Below, piece by piece: positions 45,603-53,697 of a stretch of DNA of 64,000 nucleotides; the stretch's first letter is position 1; each line of letters opens with the position of its first letter. Where the stretch lies: positions 1 through 64,000 of the forward strand of contig CAYZRS010000021.1 in assembly GCA_964480915.1 (NCBI GenBank). Direction: 5' to 3'. The notes under the pieces were generated by a model, which ran no database searches, was not told the DNA's origin, and saw only the letters and a list, made by a program, of their open reading frames with translations. The DNA is from CAWGCE01 sp964480915 (GTDB lineage Bacteria > Planctomycetota > Planctomycetia > Pirellulales > Pirellulaceae). The position numbers and the translations under genes are program-made.

Positions 45603-46256
45603 TTATCGAATTCTACGCAGCAAGATCGCCAGGCCGGAGAGAAGCAACAGCATGCCGCCCGGTTCGGGAACGACAACAGCGACGTTGGTGAAACCACCGG
45701 CTCCTGAGTCGCTTGCCCACTGGACATTGAATGCTCCGCCGTCAAAGACCTTAGAGAAACTATTTTCCGATAGTCCTGGATTGAATGAGGCTAGTCCGCT
45801 GCCAAAAGTGAGGAACGGCGGCTGATCATCAGGCCAAGGCAGTTGCATGTCGTTGCCGTCAATGAACGCTTCGCCGACGACTCCGCGGAAGCCTGGTCCA
45901 GACAGTGGATTCGTGCGAACCCATTGGTTGGAGCCGGCGCTGAATCCGATCGTCCAGGTGCTGGAGTTACCCAACGCATCGGTTCCCGGCAGATTCTCGC
46001 CGTTACATAAGAGACAGCTTAAGGTCGCGTTTGGGCCACCGATGAACATCGCTACGATGTCGATACCATCCGTGTCCATCGTCATGACGCCCGCTTCTCG
46101 TGTGATTGGTCCGACGCTCGTTTCCACCGTGCCATCGGTTGCGAAATAATAGAAATCAGGAATGCCGTCGCCTGGAACACCGCTGACTTGAGCAGCAAGT
46201 GGCGCAATGCAAATGGCGGTAAGAATAGAAAGTGCCGTGAGAATTGTCTTCAACAT
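45603..46256 (-). CDS. PEP-CTERM exported protein
   Basis: 217 residues with a signal peptide (MLKTILTALSILTAICIAPL, cleaved after AAAQ) and an GGAG ribosome site before the ATG. The C terminus is a PEP-CTERM signal (VPEPGGMLLLLSGLAILLRR, then IR), so exosortase sorting is expected. The body has an FYYFATDGTVE beta segment and a CLLCNGENLPG Cys pair; no known enzyme motif. Function unknown. Confidence 0.85.
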   Translation of the reverse strand: MLKTILTALSILTAICIAPLAAQVSGVPGDGIPDFYYFATDGTVETSVGPITREAGVMTMDTDGIDIVAMFIGGPNATLSCLLCNGENLPGTDALGNSSTWTIGFSAGSNQWVRTNPLSGPGFRGVVGEAFIDGNDMQLPWPDDQPPFLTFGSGLASFNPGLSENSFSKVFDGGAFNVQWASDSGAGGFTNVAVVVPEPGGMLLLLSGLAILLRRIR

Positions 46257-46643
46257 TAGTTCGACTCCGTAATAAGGTAACCAAAACGTGATGAAGGAAA
46301 TCTGCTAGAACACGATCAAAATCGACGTGCGCATAGCAGCCAAACGTGATTGTCAGAATCCACGATCAAAACATCGATCGTTTAAGAGAGACAATTGGGG
46401 TGTCATTAGGCATCATCCGATGTTGCCTGATGCGTCGCTTCCGAATTGTCTGAAAGAATTGCCAGTGGCGATCTCGCAGGAACCATTGCTTCCTTGAATG
46501 TGTTGGTCTTATTGATATCGAATGCGTCAGATCGGGCAAGCGTGTGACACAAAACTTGCCAAGAAGAGCAAAAATGCAGCTGAAAGCGGGAATGTGCTAC
46601 CTGGATTCTGCTCGGTCCATGCGGAGAGGCGGTCTGTGATGAG
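46257..46643. other. Gene-free interval between the PEP-CTERM gene and iclR
   Basis: About 390 bp upstream of the PEP-CTERM gene and downstream of the IclR gene. Open frames are short and out of coding character. It should contain the PEP-CTERM promoter. Confidence 0.35.
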
Positions 46644-47435
46644 TTAGGAGACTTGTGCGCCGAGGTGTGAGGCTGTCTCTTTCAAAATCGGAAGATGTTC
46701 CAGCAGTTGTTCTTGGCTAATCCGAGCTGTCGGCACGCCGATGCTCATCGCCGCCACGACAGAACCGCTCCGTCCGAACACCGGTGCGGCCAGGGTCCGC
46801 AGCCCGTCTTCTAACTCCTCATTCACCAGAGAATAGCCATCCTGCCGCGTGCGTGCCAGCAAATCTTCAAGCTCCTGCTTGGACTTTACCGTGTGGGCCG
46901 TGTGGGCCACCAAGTCGGCCTCTGCGAGGTTTGACGCAAGTTGTTCTGAATCGAGGTTGGCCAACAAAACTCGCCCCATCGACGAACAGACCCACGGCAA
47001 ACGACCACCCACCATCATCGAGACCGTCATGATCCGCCGCACTTCCGCGCGCGCAACAAAGACAACATCGCTCCCATCAAGCATTCCGACCGAGCAAGTC
47101 TCTTGGGTCGTGCGACTGAGTTCGTCCAGGAATGGTTGAGACGCTTCGGGGAGTGACGATGATGAGATGTAGTTGCAGCCGAGTGACAGCACTTTCGGTT
47201 CGAGTTGAAACGTGTCACGCTTGGCACGGACGTAACCGAGTTCTTGTAGCGTGTACAGGCACCGCCGGACGACCGCTCGTGAGAGGCCGGTCCGAGCACT
47301 GATTTCAGACATTGTGCGACCACCTGCTGCGTCTTGGAAGGCATGAATCACTTCCAGGCCGCGAGCCAGTGAAGTCATGTAATTCGGGTCCCCAGATCGG
47401 AAAAGGTGATCGGCCTTGCCTGCTTGAGACGACAT
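46644..47435 (-). CDS. IclR-family transcriptional regulator
   Basis: 263 residues from the ATG at 47435 (the frame extends to a TTG at 47480 with no ribosome site). The N-terminal helix-turn-helix (~30-90) reads TSLARGLEVIHAFQDAAGGR, MSEISARTGLSRAVVRRCLY. The IclR effector domain fills the rest: GRLPWVCSSMGRVLLANLDS (PWxCSSMGR, the PcaU/PobR-like signature) and LEDGLRTLAAPVFGRSGSVV. IclR proteins control uptake and catabolism of aromatic or carboxylic acids. It points away from the TRAP operon 1.07 kb upstream, which it probably regulates. Confidence 0.9.
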   Translation of the reverse strand: MSSQAGKADHLFRSGDPNYMTSLARGLEVIHAFQDAAGGRTMSEISARTGLSRAVVRRCLYTLQELGYVRAKRDTFQLEPKVLSLGCNYISSSSLPEASQPFLDELSRTTQETCSVGMLDGSDVVFVARAEVRRIMTVSMMVGGRLPWVCSSMGRVLLANLDSEQLASNLAEADLVAHTAHTVKSKQELEDLLARTRQDGYSLVNEELEDGLRTLAAPVFGRSGSVVAAMSIGVPTARISQEQLLEHLPILKETASHLGAQVS

Positions 47436-48507
47436 TTGCGAACGTGCTTTCTTTTGAGCTGGACTTGTAACGCCCAGCAAGTCGGCAACTAGCCGGCTAG
47501 GAATATATCGTGGTCAACGGAATCGCTTGCCCGGCGAACACGATTCTAGCCCCAAGGATTCGAGGCGCCACAGGGACGCGACCAACTCGTTGGCGCTGAA
47601 GAGACTCGGCAGGCAATCGAACGGATGTTCGCTTGTCGAACAATGCATCGATGCGCTCACTCCCGTCCGAAGAAATACAGTCTGTTTAAATCACCCATCG
47701 TCCAACGGCTGTGTTGTGGCGTAGTGATTTCAGTCTTATTCGCTTGCAAAACATGTCGCGTTTCGCAATCGGTTGGGCTCGTTACGGAAAGAGACATTAT
47801 GTTGTCGCTTTAGATGATAAGCAGAGATCGGTGTCAAAGCGATAGTGGCCAACCGTTTTCACGCTGCAAGGGTGACATGGGTTTGTCCCTGCTTGGCTTT
47901 CGTCGCTTTTGCCAGCCGCCCGCCTGGCCGAATCGGCAAGCAACATCCTCGCAGCCTTTTCTAGGGACTGCGACGCGACAAAATCGCTCATCATCGTCCG
48001 GCGTGGATTGTAGACCGAATAGTCAAACGAAAGTCGCGTCGCCAATGCGTGCCGCGTGCGACTAGCGCAGGGTACCGATCTTCGAATGTGGGATGGCATT
48101 AAACGGGGCCGACCCTGCCGGAAACGGCGGGCGAGTCTTCCTTGCTCCGCAGGGAACGTTTGCCGGTGCGGAGGCCGTTGGCGTCTACCCGCCTAAAAAA
48201 ATTCGAGGAGCGACTCATGGGCCTCAATCGAGGTATGGATCTGTGGCGGTCTTGCTTAGCGACGACCGAGTTGCGTTAGACTGCCCAGGCTGCGGTTTCA
48301 TGGCGAGGCGGAAATGGGCAGGAACGGCGGCGGTTTGCCGACAAATTGAGTCCTCTGCACGAGCTCAACTGGGAGCATTAAACTGAACCGGACCGCGATG
48401 GCGCGACAGCGTGCGGGCGATGTGCCGAAAATGGCGTTTGTTACAGCGTAAAGTTTACAGAGTAAAGTCGACTAGAGGCTTTAGGATGACTTGGGGCAAT
48501 CGATGAT
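47436..48507. other. 1.07-kb divergent regulatory region between iclR and the TRAP operon
   Basis: No open frame here has coding character, a ribosome site or a recognisable family. It carries the two tandem palindromes at 48440-48467. The length is unusual for a pure regulatory gap; a lost gene cannot be excluded. Confidence 0.4.
48440..48467 (+). promoter_or_regulatory. Tandem palindromic operator candidate for the TRAP operon
   Basis: Two adjacent 14-bp units share ttacagNgtaaag with one mismatch. Each is itself palindromic (ttac-agc-gtaa; tttac-aga-gtaaa). They lie about 40 bp upstream of dctP, where a regulator such as the divergent IclR protein could bind. The assignment to IclR is inference. 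Confidence 0.4.
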
Positions 48508-49518
48508 ATGAGCAAAGCCACCTCCATGTTTGTCTGTGGGCTCTTGTTGGGCATCCTCTTTGCTTCCGGTGGCTTCGCTCTCATTCAGCGCCACACGAGA
48601 GGTCAGCGAGACGGCGTGACCGTCTTGAAGTTGGCTCACTGCCTCGATCAGTCCCATCCGGTTCATCAATCGATGGTATTCATGGGCGACCGCCTGCGTG
48701 AAAAATCGGCCGGTTCGGTAGAAGTCCAGATTTATCCCAACAGTCAGTTGGGCGCGGAGACGGTTCTGATTGAACAGCTCCAACGCGGCGCCATCGCGAT
48801 GGCGAAGACTTCGGCAGCACCGATGGAGAGTTTCGTGCCGGAAATGGCGGTCTTCGGTGTTCCGTATGCGTTTCGGGACGAGGATCATTTTTGGCGAGTC
48901 GCCAACGGCGATCTGGGGCGGCAGTTGCTTTTGGCGGGCAAGTCGGTGGGCGTGTTGGGGCTTTGCTACTTTGACGCCGGAGCGCGCAGTTTTTACACGG
49001 TGGAAAAGCCCGTGCTTACGCCGAACGATCTCGACGGCCAAAAGATTCGCGTGCAGAAAAGCAAAACCGCAATGGATATGGTCGAGGCGTTGGGCGGTTC
49101 GCCGACACCGATTCCGTGGGGCGAACTTTACACGGCTCTGCAACAAAGCATGGTCGACGGTGCCGAGAACAACCCGCCCAGTTTCTACGCCAATCGGCAC
49201 TTTGAAGTCTGCAAACATCTTTCGTTGGATGAGCATGCTCGCGTCCCCGACATGTTGTTGATGAGCGGCGTGATTTGGGATTCTCTATCGCCGCAGGTTC
49301 AGCAGTGGGTGCAGGCAGCTGCCGACGAAGCGTCTCAGTATCAGCGTAAATTGTGGCGAGAGGAAAGCGATGAAGCGATCGCCGCGGTTCAGGAGGAAGG
49401 CGTGACGGTTCACCGTCCCGAGAAACAGGCGTTCGTCGACAAATGTCAAGCGATGCGAGCCTCGTTCGCCGGTTCGCCGGTCGGCGAATTGCTGCAGCAG
49501 ATCGACGAGCAATATTGA
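48508..49518 (+). CDS. dctP: TRAP transporter substrate-binding protein
   Basis: 336 residues with an N-terminal membrane/signal segment (FVCGLLLGILFASGGFALIQ). The DctP fold is clear: VLKLAHCLDQSHPVHQSMVF, VQIYPNSQLGAETVLIEQLQ, then GLCYFDAGARSFYT, and LDGQKIRVQKSKTAMDMVEA, LGGSPTPIPWGELYTALQQS, MVDGAENNPPSFYANRHFEV. The conserved Arg (KIRVQKS) and the GAENN motif fit carboxylate binding. It captures a substrate, probably a carboxylic acid, in the periplasm. First gene of the TRAP operon; stop overlaps the dctQ start. Confidence 0.93.
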   Translation: MSKATSMFVCGLLLGILFASGGFALIQRHTRGQRDGVTVLKLAHCLDQSHPVHQSMVFMGDRLREKSAGSVEVQIYPNSQLGAETVLIEQLQRGAIAMAKTSAAPMESFVPEMAVFGVPYAFRDEDHFWRVANGDLGRQLLLAGKSVGVLGLCYFDAGARSFYTVEKPVLTPNDLDGQKIRVQKSKTAMDMVEALGGSPTPIPWGELYTALQQSMVDGAENNPPSFYANRHFEVCKHLSLDEHARVPDMLLMSGVIWDSLSPQVQQWVQAAADEASQYQRKLWREESDEAIAAVQEEGVTVHRPEKQAFVDKCQAMRASFAGSPVGELLQQIDEQY

Positions 49519-50024
49519 TGCAAGCACTGACTCGATGGATGACGCGGGTTTTGGAGATCGTCGTGATGCTGATCATGGCGGCGCTCACACTCGATGTGTT
49601 GTGGGGCGTTGTGACTCGTTTGGTAATGCAGTCGCCCAGTCGCTGGACTGAAGAGGTCGCGACTTTTCTGCTGGTTTGGGTTTCCATGCTGGGATCGGCG
49701 GTCGCCTTTGCCCATCACGAGCACCTAGGGCTCGACTATTTTGTCTTGAAATTGCATCCTTCGGCGAGGCGCGTGGCGGCGATTTCCAGCCATCTGGTCA
49801 TCATCGCATTCGCAGCCTCCGCTTTCGTCTATGGCGGTTGGGGGCTGGTGAGAGAGACGTTGGCTGCCGGGCAGGTCACGCCCGCACTGGGGATCCTCAA
49901 GGGTTACATGTACTTATGTGTGCCTTTGACGGGTGTGATGTTCATCGTCATCGCTGTTAATCAAATTGTGCGGCTGTGGCAGGATCGTGGACTGCCGGAA
50001 TCGCTCGTGGAAGAGGTGAACTAG
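49518..50024 (+). CDS. dctQ: TRAP transporter small permease
   Basis: 168 residues starting at the ATG at 49518, which overlaps the dctP TGA (TGATG). It has the DctQ pattern of four membrane segments (LEIVVMLIMAALTLDVLWGV; FLLVWVSMLGSAVAFAHHEH; VIIAFAASAFVYGGWGLV; YLCVPLTGVMFIVIAVNQIV) and the conserved W-x-E-E-V (SRWTEEVATFLLVW). It pairs with DctM, 3 bases downstream, in the inner membrane. Confidence 0.92.
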   Translation: MQALTRWMTRVLEIVVMLIMAALTLDVLWGVVTRLVMQSPSRWTEEVATFLLVWVSMLGSAVAFAHHEHLGLDYFVLKLHPSARRVAAISSHLVIIAFAASAFVYGGWGLVRETLAAGQVTPALGILKGYMYLCVPLTGVMFIVIAVNQIVRLWQDRGLPESLVEEVN

Positions 50025-50027
50025 GCG

Positions 50028-51323
50028 ATGGTGTCGACGATTGCCATTCTTGTGGTCAGTTTTACGGTGCTCTTGGTGCTGGAGGTGCCGGTTGCGTTTG
50101 CGATCGGCGTCAGCAGTCTGTTGTCGATTGTGGCGGTCGGCGATGTGCCGGCGACGTACGTCACGGCACAGCGGATGAGTACCGGTATCGAGAGTTTCCC
50201 ACTGCTGGCGATTCCGTTTTTTATTCTGGCCGGCATCTTGATGGGACGGGGCGGAATGGCGCGTCGGCTGATCGATTTTGCGGCGGCGCTCGTCGGCAGT
50301 TTTGACGGCGGCTTGGCTTACGTGAGCACGTTGACCTGCATGATGTTCGGCGCTATTTCCGGTTCGGCGACGGCTGCCGTGTCATCGGTCGGTAGCATGC
50401 TGATCCCGGAGATGGAAAGGAAAGGCTACAACCGAGAATTTAGTGTCGCCGTGACCACAACGGCCGCGACCACCGGTTTGATCATCCCGCCGAGTAATAT
50501 CATGATCGTCTACGCGGTCGTGGCGGGGCAGATTTCCGTCGCTGCGATGTTCATGGCAGGAGTCTTCCCCGGTATTCTGGTCGGCTTGGGCCTGATGACG
50601 GTCTGTTTTGTGTTGAACCGCGGCAAGTCGGAGCTGCGAGAACCCAAGGTCTCTTGGCGCGAGCTGGCGAATGCCGGCTGGGGAGCGGCACCGAGCATGC
50701 TGCTGATGGTCATCGTGCTCTGCGGGATTCTGGCCGGCGCGTTCTCGCCGACGGAAGCGGCAGCGATTGCCGTTCTGTATTCATTCATACTGGCGGTTTT
50801 GTGGTACCGAGAGATCGCATGGCGGCAACTGCCCGAAATCCTGCTGCGGGCGGCGATGACGACGTCCGTGGTCATGCTGTTGATAGGCACGAGCCAGGCT
50901 ATGAGCTGGTTGTTGGCACATCAGAATATTCCTCAGTCACTGAGTGCCTCGCTACTGGGCGTTTCCGACAACCCGATTGTGATTCTCATGATCATTAATC
51001 TCGTCTTGTTGGTCGTGGGCACCTTCATGGACATGACGCCTGCCGTATTGATATTCACGCCCATTCTTCTGCCGGTTGTGGTCGAGTTGGGCATGCATCC
51101 GGTCCACTTTGGGATCATGATGATTGCGAACCTGTGCATTGGACTTTGCACGCCACCGGTCGGGACCTGTCTGTTTGTCGGTTGCGGCGTCGGCAAAACG
51201 TCGATCGCCAACGTGACGAGGCCGATGTTGCCATTTTTTCTGGCAATGCTTGTTTCCTTAATCGCGATTACCTACTTTGCACCACTGTGCATGTGGTTGC
51301 CTCGTCTCTTTGGTCTGGATTAG
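50028..51323 (+). CDS. dctM: TRAP transporter large permease
   Basis: 431 residues, about twelve membrane segments. DctM hallmarks: FPLLAIPFFILAGILMGRGG, CMMFGAISGSATAAVSSVGS, GLIIPPSNIMIVYAVVAGQI, AFSPTEAAAIAVLYSFILA, FMDMTPAVLIFTPILLPVV and LCIGLCTPPVGTCLFVGCGV. It carries the Na+-coupled substrate translocation with DctQ. Length and motifs are complete. Confidence 0.95.
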   Translation: MVSTIAILVVSFTVLLVLEVPVAFAIGVSSLLSIVAVGDVPATYVTAQRMSTGIESFPLLAIPFFILAGILMGRGGMARRLIDFAAALVGSFDGGLAYVSTLTCMMFGAISGSATAAVSSVGSMLIPEMERKGYNREFSVAVTTTAATTGLIIPPSNIMIVYAVVAGQISVAAMFMAGVFPGILVGLGLMTVCFVLNRGKSELREPKVSWRELANAGWGAAPSMLLMVIVLCGILAGAFSPTEAAAIAVLYSFILAVLWYREIAWRQLPEILLRAAMTTSVVMLLIGTSQAMSWLLAHQNIPQSLSASLLGVSDNPIVILMIINLVLLVVGTFMDMTPAVLIFTPILLPVVVELGMHPVHFGIMMIANLCIGLCTPPVGTCLFVGCGVGKTSIANVTRPMLPFFLAMLVSLIAITYFAPLCMWLPRLFGLD

Positions 51324-51411
51324 TTTGAATTTACAGCGGGCGAGATCAAATGATTGCCCGTCGGTATGAACCCAGCATGCCGTTTTCGCAAATTGCCTCT
51401 TGAGGGTCGGA

Positions 51412-52428
51412 ATGATGGACCGAATTTCCCGTTGTGCTGCGCCGTATCTTGCTGTTCTCTGTTCGACCGTTCTGTGCGCGGACGGGTACGCGGAGGAAAC
51501 CGTCTCGCCAGTGAGAATGGGGTGCGGAATGATGACATTTGATACGGTACCTGGTTGGGGGTTGAGGCCGGATGGGAGTTCGGCGGTGGGGCCGACTCAC
51601 GGCTCGGTTGTCATTGATAAAGCGGCCAACATTTATGTGAGCGCAAACCGAGGCGTTTTCGTTTTTTCTCCTGACGGAGTGGTCGTCCATTCTTATCTTG
51701 GCGGCGACTTCACCGGTCTGCACGATATGGAGATTCGCGAAGAGGACGGCGTCGAATACATCTACGGTGCGCGCAACAAAGCGGCCGAGGGGATCAAATT
51801 CAACGCGGCAACGGGCGAGGTCGTCTTGAGGCTGACGTTGCCGGAAGCGGCTGGGTTAGGAAAAATCGATTTCAAGCCGACGGCGATTACGGTAGCGCCC
51901 AACGGCGATATTTTTCTTTCCAATGGTTACGCCAGCAACCACATTTTTAAGTACGACAAGCGAGGCGTCTACTTGATGCATTTCGGCGAGCAGGGAAACA
52001 AGACCTGCCAGTTCAATACGGCTCATGGCATGACGCTTGATACGCGCTACGATCCGCCGCGACTGTTGATCTGCGATCGAAACCATCAGCCGAAGGGACG
52101 GCTGGTCCATTATTCGCTGGCAGGCGAATTCATCGCAGAAGTCGTCACAGGGCTCGGGATGCCGACTTCGGTCGCCATTCAGGGCGATTTTGTCTCGGTG
52201 CCAGACTTACTCGGTCGAGTCGTCATTCTGGACAAGAGCAACACGATCATGGCCGTGCTGGGATTCAATGCCTCGCCCAACGGCGGAAAGTACAGCGTCC
52301 CCCAGGCCGAATGGGTCGAGGGTCGATTCAGCGGGACGCACGGCTCGTATTGGGATGCCGAGGGCAACCTGTACGTGCAGGATTGGAATATCGACGGCCG
52401 AATCATGAAGCTGGTGCGAGTCAAGTAG
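51412..52428 (+). CDS. Secreted NHL/six-bladed beta-propeller protein
   Basis: About 338 residues from the ATG at 51412 (GAGG 6 bases upstream). Signal peptide ISRCAAPYLAVLCSTVLCAD. The rest is a six-bladed NHL-like propeller: GSVVIDKAANIYVSANRGVF, TAITVAPNGDIFLSNGYASN, HGMTLDTRYDPPRLLICDRN, SYWDAEGNLYVQDWNIDGRI. It resembles peptidyl-alpha-hydroxyglycine lyase-like and lactonase-like propellers without clear catalytic metal ligands. It follows the TRAP operon by 88 bp and may act on or bind the transported compound. Confidence 0.85.
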   Translation: MMDRISRCAAPYLAVLCSTVLCADGYAEETVSPVRMGCGMMTFDTVPGWGLRPDGSSAVGPTHGSVVIDKAANIYVSANRGVFVFSPDGVVVHSYLGGDFTGLHDMEIREEDGVEYIYGARNKAAEGIKFNAATGEVVLRLTLPEAAGLGKIDFKPTAITVAPNGDIFLSNGYASNHIFKYDKRGVYLMHFGEQGNKTCQFNTAHGMTLDTRYDPPRLLICDRNHQPKGRLVHYSLAGEFIAEVVTGLGMPTSVAIQGDFVSVPDLLGRVVILDKSNTIMAVLGFNASPNGGKYSVPQAEWVEGRFSGTHGSYWDAEGNLYVQDWNIDGRIMKLVRVK

Positions 52429-52573
52429 CAGGTAACGAAACGAGCGGGAAGTCCGGTCAAGAAACGCAATTCACCGTCTGGCAGACTCCTTCCTGACGCT
52501 CGGTACCCTGCCCTTCCGTTTTCTGGCAAATTCTCTAGAATTTGGGACTTGGTCAGCTTCGCGTTGACCTGCT

Positions 52574-52647
<74 letters not shown>

Positions 52648-52650
52648 CTC

Positions 52651-52742
52651 TGATTTCTCGAAAAGGCCGTTTTCGCGACCTTCATAGTGGTTCTCGAGAA
52701 ATCACTTCCCAAAAACGGCCCTTTCGAGACTTAATTTCTCGA
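52651..52742. repeat. Repeat cluster on the 3' flank of tRNA-Arg
   Basis: The motif atttctcga occurs directly at 52653-52661 and 52734-52742 and inverted at 52694-52702. An 11-bp inverted pair (52651-52661 / 52694-52704) overlaps a second, 17-of-18 bp inverted pair (52656-52673 / 52712-52729, tctcgaaa-ggccgtttt). The pairs interleave, so the hairpins exclude each other. Could be integrase arm-type sites, or a transcribed structure behind the tRNA. Confidence 0.65.
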
Positions 52743-52783
52743 AAGCTGACTGCGGTTTTCATGTGGCTGTGAAGCGCCCTGAA

Positions 52784-53346
52784 TCATCGGCTCTGTATCA
52801 AGCAGTAGCGTCGATGCGCGATGGTTGGAGTGCTGCCAACCCAACGAGTCACGACTGGCATCGGAAACCCCGCGTTGATCAAGTCCGTTACCAACGACGC
52901 CCGCTTGTTCTGCTTTGTCCGATATTTGATCGTTTGCGGCCGCACTTGTCGCCCCAGCGCTGTTGCCCATCGAATGGATTGTCGTCTACCCTTCCATCCT
53001 CGCCGGCGACGTTAAAGAATCGCTTTGCTTTTCGGCAGTTTGAAGAAACCGTCGTCTCAGCGTACTTGGATCGAAGAAACGACCGGAAAGGGTCACCGTC
53101 GGATCGGCGAAGCGATCGGTACGCACACCTAGGGCCGAAACGCGACTGCAGCAGGTTCGAAGCTGCCCGATTGTTCTTGATGGTGTTCGGTTTGCCGCCC
53201 TCGTACTGCGGCAACACGAAATCGTACAACTCAAGTAGCGACTCCGGTTGGCGTGCCGCTCCGACACTTCGTAACATTGCCCGACTCGGCCGTTGCTGTG
53301 AATCTGAAGCTTTTGCGAAGATTTCGCGCCGAAATAGGGTTTTCAT
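52784..53346 (-). pseudogene. Deleted and frameshifted tyrosine-recombinase (integrase)
   Basis: Two frames on the minus strand belong to one planctomycete-type site-specific integrase. The 5' part (53346 down to ~52970) is the SAM-like core-binding domain: KPNTIKNNRAASNLLQSRFG, ETTVSSNCRKAKRFFNVAGE, RVDDNPFDG. The 3' part, in the +1 frame (about 52930 to 52784), is the C-terminal end: QNKRASLVTDLINAGFPMPV, VTRWVGSTPTIAHRRYCLI, with the box-II Arg and the Tyr nucleophile of the family. The ~180 residues between NPF and QNKR, with the box-I Arg, are gone, and the junction shifts frame. The gene points at the tRNA, stopping ~135 bp from its 3' end. It cannot be active. Confidence 0.75.
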
Positions 53347-53516
53347 GTCCTGAAAACGCGGTCATTGAATGGTGCCGCGCTAATTCTTGGACGATCACAC
53401 CGCCCAAATCAGTCGATCGCTTCACGATTGACACCAGTAAAGGTCAAGGCGTTTTGCGAAAAGGACGCGTAATCTTGATGCAATCGCCGGGTTGATATGG
53501 CAGACTGCACACCGCC

Positions 53517-53610
53517 GGATAACAATGATATGCACCGGAGCCGGAAATGCCGGACTGGCTCGCTAGGCTCGGCACGTTTGTTCCCGGCCCGGTGGTATCG
53601 AACGTTCAGC
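53517..53610 (+). repeat. Integron-type attC recombination site
   Basis: About 94 bp. Left simple site ggataac (53517-53523), right site gttcagc (53604-53610). The inner arms match: gatatgcaccggagccgg (53527-53544 region) pairs with the reverse complement of ccggcccggtggtatc (53585-53599 region), with one unpaired base on the left arm. This is the R''-L''-L'-R' arrangement of a chromosomal-integron attC. It sits 22 bp after a short plus frame ending at 53495 and before the gene at 53698. Confidence 0.55.
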
Positions 53611-53697
53611 CGCTCCATAGATTCAATTTGCACATGGGTGGCTTCGGACAAACAGCACTCCTTTCGAACCATGACACATATTTGGAGAACCGACCCA

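Noticed and set aside
48093..48386. 97-residue plus frame before dctP
   Set aside because: No ribosome site, no recognisable motif, Gly/Arg-rich composition typical of non-coding frames.
52656..52729. Terminator behind tRNA-Arg
   Set aside because: The hairpin arms are far apart and there is no T-run after the right arm.
52763..53353. 196-residue plus-strand frame antisense to the integrase remnant
   Set aside because: It is the complement of recognisable integrase sequence and has no family features of its own.
53253..53495. 80-residue plus frame just before the attC site, a possible cassette gene
   Set aside because: Only its last ~45 codons look coding and it overlaps the antisense integrase remnant; kept only as context for the attC.
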